The notes beneath the pieces were generated by a model, which was not told where the DNA came from, did no database searches, and saw only the letters and a list, made by a program, of their open reading frames with translations. A stretch of 64,000 nt of DNA from NCBI GenBank assembly GCA_963681505.1, contig OY811980.1:5769004-5833003 (forward strand), given 5' to 3'. Shown here piece after piece: positions 58,305-64,000 of the stretch. Every line of letters begins with the position of its first letter. Within the stretch, counting starts at the first letter, position 1. Both the position numbers and the translations under genes were made by a program. The DNA comes from Eunapius fragilis (lineage: Eukaryota; Porifera; Demospongiae; Spongillida; Spongillidae).

Positions 58305-58522
58305 GTGTCCAGCAAAATCGCAATTTTGATACTTTATCAAATTTTCCAGGACAAGCAAAAGAAAGTAACGCTCACATTGAAATGAATGGCTAGTTATAAA
58401 TTCAGTGCCTAATACATTTATGATGGATAGTCCAATTTAGGATGCATACAGAAGCTCTTTGGAGTTCACAGAATAATTTGAAAACTTGACAAACTATTCA
58501 GAAGGGTGATTTTGCTGGACAC
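58305..58522. repeat. Mirrored copy of the GTGTCCAGCAAAATC MITE
   Basis: Reverse complement of 52021-52238. It lies in the intron between the last mirrored FN3 exon and the FN3 exon at 57968, so that intron is about 0.6 kb with the MITE inside. Confidence 0.8.
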
Positions 58523-58575
58523 TTTCCCATATTATAAATCCAAAACAAATTCTCTGATGATTAAATGTTTCTCAC

Positions 58576-61500
58576 TTGCTTCTCCAGTTCTCTCAGTGAC
58601 AACATCTGAATGGTTTCCCTCTCCAGTCGATGAATTTGCAGTCACATAACAACTATACTGTGTGTATGGGCTGAGTCCTGTGTTGAATGTTACAGCCAGT
58701 GTTGTCCCATTCACTACAGATTTAATGGTGGCAATATTCGAACCAATCACTTGCTCAGGGTATGGTTGTTTGATAGATGTGTTACAGTACACAGTGTATC
58801 CAGTGATGATACCATTCCTTGGTTTGGGTACAGACCAATTGGCTGAGAGTTCAGTTGGATGGTCCAAAATAGGAGACAGAGAAAGGTGCTGAGGTGATGA
58901 AGGAACTGAAAAAAGTTTGCAATGTAGCATATAATGAATTTGATCACATTCATATTCCATAGAATTACCCCTTTTGGATAATGCATAATTACCTGATTGA
59001 GCAGTTAAAGCAGTGACCAGAGCCGAAGGTCTGCTTTGGCCATAAGATGTATTAGCAGTCACGTAACAACTATACTGTGTGTGTGGGTTGAGTCCTGTGT
59101 TGAATGTTACCACCAGTGTTGTCCCATTCACTGCAGATCTGATGGTGGCAATATTTGTACCTATCACTTGCTCAGGGTATGGTTGGTTGATAGAAGTGTT
59201 ACAGTACACAGTGTATCCAGTGATGATACCATTCCTTGGTATGGGTACAGACCATGCAGCACAGAGAGCAGTTGGAGACCCAGGAACAGTGGACAATGTG
59301 AAATTCAGAGGTGAGGATGGAGCTGAAGAGCAATCAAACTCGTCAATTTCTGTTACATCATTAGAATGGAAGCTAAGACACGTTTCAAGTATAGTACGAT
59401 AGAAGTTAGGCATAATTAAGGCCTTAATGAAGTACAGGTTGGTACAAGAAATAATGCCTATTATATCATATTATGAAACAAATTATTCAATTGGAGAAAA
59501 TGTGTTTGGTATAAATGAAGACATGAACTATAGATATATTTAAATGCACACACCTGCTTGACTGGTCTGAGATATGCCAGTGATGGAAGGACTACCTTCA
59601 CCAACAGTAGTGTTAGCAGTGACATAACACTGGTAGAACGTAAATGGAAGAAGGCCACTCAGGTATACAGAAGTCTGACTGGTCACATTGAAGACAGTAT
59701 AGGCAGAAGCACCAGTTGGTACCTGATCAGGATAGGTCTGGTTCTGTGATACTGCACAGTACACTGTGTAGCCTATAACAATCCCACTGGGTGAGGATGG
59801 AGGTGTCCAGTTGGCCATAAAGACACTTGAAGAGATTTCAGTAAGTCCAAAGTGCTGTGGTGATGCTGTGACTGTTAAAAAATGCCCCGCATGTTATGGT
59901 GTGTGTGTGTATGCGTTTGTGTGTGTGTGCATGTGCGGGTGTGCATGTGCATATATGAGCCAATTTCATTAGTTGTGTGTGATTGCCAATTGAAGTGTTC
60001 CAACTTACCATCCCACAACGTCTTAATAAATAGCTCTTGAGAGTAATTTCCATACATTAATGAGGTTAATACACTGGGTCTGGTGAGGTAGCTAAATGCC
60101 CTCACAGAAAAAAAGTATGCTGTGAGTGGAATGAGACCACTAAATGAGTAGATCTGTTGTGAGCTGTCATTGGTGGAGATGTTAATGTTCACTGGGTTGA
60201 ATGACAGTGAAGTATTGTGCATTATCTGATACCCAGCAATGAGACCTTGGGGAGTCTGTGGATATCCCCATGTTAGCTTGATTGATGTAGAGTTGACAGC
60301 AGTGGCAGTAAAGTTAGTGGGAGGTGAGGATATGCCTGGGTCTGTAGTGATGACCACAGCAGTGGTGAGAGCACCAGGGCCAATCCTAGTTGAGGCCTGC
60401 ACACACAGGGCATAAGTGCTAAATGGAACCAGATTAGTCAAGGTTGCATTGTATGTTGTCTGCCCTGGTACAGAAGGAATACGTTGACTTGTTCCACTTG
60501 TAGAACAATTACCAAAAGTACTGATGGAATAGTACAAGTCATAACTAGTTATAATTCCATTGACAGGGGATGGTTCTGCCCATGAGGCAATAAGAGTTGA
60601 TGAATTAACTACTGAAGAGTTCAGGGCATTAGGAGTACCAGGCACTGTGGTTAAAATGATTGTATGATATGAACATATTTTAAGTATGTGAGTAAAACAT
60701 ACCATCTTCATTTGTTGATACCCTGACAGCAGAACTGCTGTTGCCTAGGGTTACTGTAAGGGCTCTCAAAAAAACAATATATTTTGTGTAAATAGACAGG
60801 CCAGTGAGGAGAGTGCTGTTGGAATCATTTGTATTCACAACATAAGTAGTTCCAGCTCCTCCTGAAAGTGTGTAGTTCACTTGGTAGCCTCTGATGATGC
60901 CATTTGGGAACTGGGGTGGTTGCCAGGTAACCATGATGGAGGTGGAGCTGGTGTTGTAGGCCACAACATTGAGGGGAGGGGAGGGGGCTAGGATGGTTTG
61001 ATGATATGCAGGTCAAAGAATGATGCTGTTCACACTCTCAAAATACATACCATCCTCTGAAGTGAGCTGACTAACAGGTTCACTGTAGACACTTGTCCCT
61101 CCACTGGTCACCACACTCACTCTGAAGGTGTACAAGGTATAGAAGGCAAGTCCACTTATAGTTAGTGATGTGGTCAGTGTGGTGATGTTAGTGGTTCCAT
61201 TAGTGTTCTCTGCTGGGTAGTACACAACCTCATACATCTGTATGATGCCATTGGGAAACAGGGGGCGTGTCCAAATTAGATTGATTGAAGTAGAACTTTG
61301 ATTGTATGCAGTGAGGTTATATGGAGGAGGTGGGGCTGAAAAAAGTGGCAACATATTGATTAATAGTACTAAGCTGCAATGAACAACATACTTCCTTCAA
61401 CTGTCCTGGATGTTGATATAACTGAAGGGCCTCCCTCTCCCACTGATGTATTAGCAGTGACATAACAACTATATTGTGTGTATGGGCTGAGACCACTCAG

Positions 61501-63954
61501 TGTAGCACCCAGTGTTATTCCATTCACTACAGATCTAATGGTGGGCAAATTTGGTCCAATCAATTGCTCTGAATATGGTTGATTGGCAGAAGTGTTACAG
61601 TACACAGAGTAACCAGTGATGATACCATTCCTAGGTATGGGTACAGACCAACTAACAGAAAGTTGAGATGGTGAACCAGCAACAGGAGTAACAGAGAAGT
61701 TCTGAGGTGTCGTTGGAACTGTTAAAGATCAATATTAATATAATTTCACCAGTATTTATAATAGAAATCAATACATGGGAGAAGGATACATAGTGACATA
61801 CAATAATTACCAGGATAGTTCTGGCCAGGAACATGATGTATGCACAACATGTATATGCACGTTATCATACTGTGATCTGTACCTGTTTCACCGGTTTGTG
61901 ATAACACAGTAGTAGAAAGTCTTCCTTCACCAACGGTAGTGTTAGCAGTGACATAACACTGGTAGAATGTGAATGGAAGAAGGCCACGCAGGTATACAGA
62001 AGTCTGACTGGTCACATTGAGGACAGTATAGGTAGAACCACCAGTTGGCACCTGTTCAGGATAGGTCTGGTTCTGTGAAACTGTGCAGTACACTGTGTAG
62101 CCTGTCACAATCCCATTGGGTGAGGATGGAGGTGTCCAGTTGGCCATAAGGACACTTGAAGAGATTGCAGAGAGCTGGAAGTTCAGTGGCATTGAGGGAA
62201 CTGCAAAAACATTCAAATATCAATAACATGTGTTACTAAACAACATCACCATACCATCTAGCAATGTGCTGATAACCAGTTGCTGGTTATAGTTTCCGTA
62301 TATTTGGGCACTAAGCCTGGTAGAATAGCTGTATGCTCTTACATTAAATGAATATACTGTGAATGGAATGAGACCACTAAATGTGTAGGACTGTTGTGAG
62401 CTATCATTGGTGGAGATGGTAATGTTCACTGGGTTGAATGACAGTGAAGTATTGTGCATTATCTGATACCCAGCAATGAGACCTTGGGGAGTCTGTGGAT
62501 ATCCCCATGTTAGCTTGATTGATGTAGAGTTGACAGGAGTGGCAGTAAAGTTAGTGGGAGGTGAGGATATGTCTGGATCTGTAGTGATGACCACAGCAGT
62601 GGTGAGAGCACCAGGGCCAATCCTAGTTGAGGCCTGCACACACAGGGCATACATGCTAAATGGAACCAGATTAGTCAAGGTTGCATTGTATGTTGTCTGC
62701 CCTGGTACAGAAGGAATACGTTGACTTGTTCCACTTGTAGTACAATTACCAGAGGTACTGGAATAGTACAGATCATAACTAGTTATAATTCCATTAAGAA
62801 TGGCTGGTTCTGCCCATGAGACAAAGAGAGCTGATGAATTGACTACTGAGGAGTTCAAGGTATTAGGAGTACCAGGCACTGTGGTATAAATGATAATTTA
62901 ATATGTATACATCATTTAGTATGTACATAAAACATACCATCTTCATTTGTTGATACCATGATAGCAGAACTGCTGTTGCCAAGGGTTACTGTAAGGGCTT
63001 TCACAAAAACAATATATTTTGTGTAAATAGACAGGCCAGTGAGGAGAGTGCTGTTGGTAACATTTGTATTCACAACAGAAGTAGTTCCAACTCCTCCTGA
63101 AAGTGTGTAGTTCACTTGGTAGCCTCTGATGATGCCATTGGGGAACTGGGGTGGTTGCCAGGTAACCATGATGGAGATGGAACTGGTGTTGTAGGCCACA
63201 ACATTGAGGGGAGGGGAGGGAGCTAGGATGGTTTGATGGTATGCACAGTCAAAGAATGATGCAGTTCACACTCTCACAATACATACCATCTTCTGAAGTG
63301 AGCTGACTAACAGGATCACTGTAGTCACTTGTCCCTCCACTGGTCACCACACTCACTTCAAAGGTGTACAAGGTATAGAAGGCAAGTCCACTTATAGTTA
63401 GTGATGTGGTGAGTGTGGTGATGTTAGTGGTTCCATTAGTGTTCTCTGCTGGGTAGTACACAACCTCATACATCTGTATGATGCCATTGGGAAACTGTGG
63501 GCGTGTCCAGTTCAGAGTGATTGAAGTAGAACTTTGATTGTATGCAGTGAGGTTATATGGAGGAGGTGGGGCTAAAAGAAGTGGCAACATATTGAGTAAA
63601 AGTACTAAGCTGCAATGAACAACATACTTCCTTCAACTGTCTTGGATGTTGATATAACTGAAGGGCCTCCCTCTCCCACTGATGTATTAGCAGTGACATA
63701 ACAACTATATTGTGTGTAAGGGCTGAGTCCAGTCAGTGTAGCATCTAGTGTTGTTCCATTGACTACAGATCTAATGGTGGGTAAATTTGGTCCAATCACT
63801 TGCTCTGGATATGTTTGATTAGCAGAAGTGTTACAGTACACAGAGTAACCAGTGATGATACCATCCCTAGGAATGGGTACAGACCAACTAACAGAAAGCT
63901 GAGATGGTGAACCAGCAGCAGGAGTAACAGAGAAGTTCTGAGGTGTCGTTGGAA
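58576..63954 (-). CDS. Mirrored FN3 exons (copy of units 4-6)
   Basis: Twelve minus-strand exons, 5' to 3': 63954-63628, 63571-63287, 63222-62938, 62878-62255, 62200-61883, 61718-61392, 61335-61051, 60987-60703, 60644-60009, 59871-59554, 59322-58993 and 58905-58576. They encode the same B, C, E, D, A, B, C, E, D, A, B', B' series of FN3 domains as 46589-51967. They lead in frame and in phase 1 into the exon at 57968-57666. This is either the same locus seen twice through an inverted contig, or a second gene copy. Confidence 0.88.
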
Positions 63955-64000
63955 CTGTTAAAGATCAATACTAATATTATTTCACCAGTGTTTATAATAG

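Larger units (their letters stand above)
58122..64000. repeat. Inverted near-identical copy of 46543-52422
   Basis: Base x on the left matches the complement of base 110543-x on the right over the whole stretch, shifted by one base beyond about 52277 because of a single-base indel. Besides that indel I found one substitution (49708 against 60835). Exons, introns and the MITE are all mirrored. The copy reaches the window edge, so its full length is unknown. On the other side, at 58121, the right contig runs on into intron sequence absent from the left contig, whose end is the gap. Confidence 0.9.

Noticed and set aside
1-64000. tRNA, rRNA or CRISPR-like structure
   Set aside because: I found no cloverleaf with A and B boxes, no rRNA similarity, and the regular repeats present are exon arrays or microsatellites.
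58122-64000. Reading the inverted copy as an independent second FN3 receptor gene
   Set aside because: The identity is too high and includes introns and a MITE, the gap is a round 200 N, and the left copy ends exactly where the right one runs on. A duplicated gene remains possible but is the less economical reading.

Overview
The window looks like a piece of a sponge (demosponge, Amphimedon-like) genome. It is AT-rich eukaryotic DNA. The genes are split into many short exons by compact GT-AG introns. The two large genes are purely metazoan receptor types: a receptor protein tyrosine phosphatase (RPTP) and an adhesion GPCR. Numerous small foldback/MITE elements and microsatellites fill the non-coding parts. 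The species is inferred from family style and genome texture, not from a database match.

Layout. 1-2513: no gene seen. 2514-26660 (+): an RPTP gene with a leader, 19 immunoglobulin domains (one per exon), two FN3 domains, one membrane helix, an intact-looking phosphatase domain D1 and a second domain D2 with a rewritten active site. My exon model closes in one frame of about 3002 codons. Its 7.8 kb second intron holds nested foldbacks, a decayed multi-copy ORF, a tandem repeat and a 969 bp LTR element without genes. 26661-33013: intergenic, with foldbacks, microsatellites and a broken Ty3-type retroelement remnant. 33014-52422 (+): leader plus 39 FN3 domains in 33 exons, arranged as higher-order repeat units. 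52423-52622: a 200-base run of N. 53519-57968 (-): three more FN3 domains, an HRM-like domain, GAIN domain, GPS and seven membrane helices, i.e. the C-terminal half of an adhesion GPCR. 58122-64000 (-): an almost exact reverse-complement copy of 46543-52422.

The two halves on either side of the gap most likely belong to one gene. If the right-hand contig is flipped and laid over the left one by its 5.9 kb of near-identity, the FN3 array runs straight into the HRM-GAIN-7TM part. All exon phases then agree, and the sum of exon lengths is a multiple of three (about 5220 residues, 42 FN3 domains). The scaffold as given therefore probably contains an inverted, redundant contig. A genuine and very recent inverted duplication is the alternative.

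Both genes encode giant surface receptors whose ectodomains are built from symmetric phase 1-1 exons, and both arrays show recent tandem duplication that includes the introns. They pair a contact-sensing ectodomain with phosphotyrosine removal (RPTP) or with a cleavable seven-helix receptor (GPCR). A role in cell adhesion or self-recognition is a reasonable inference but is not shown by the sequence.
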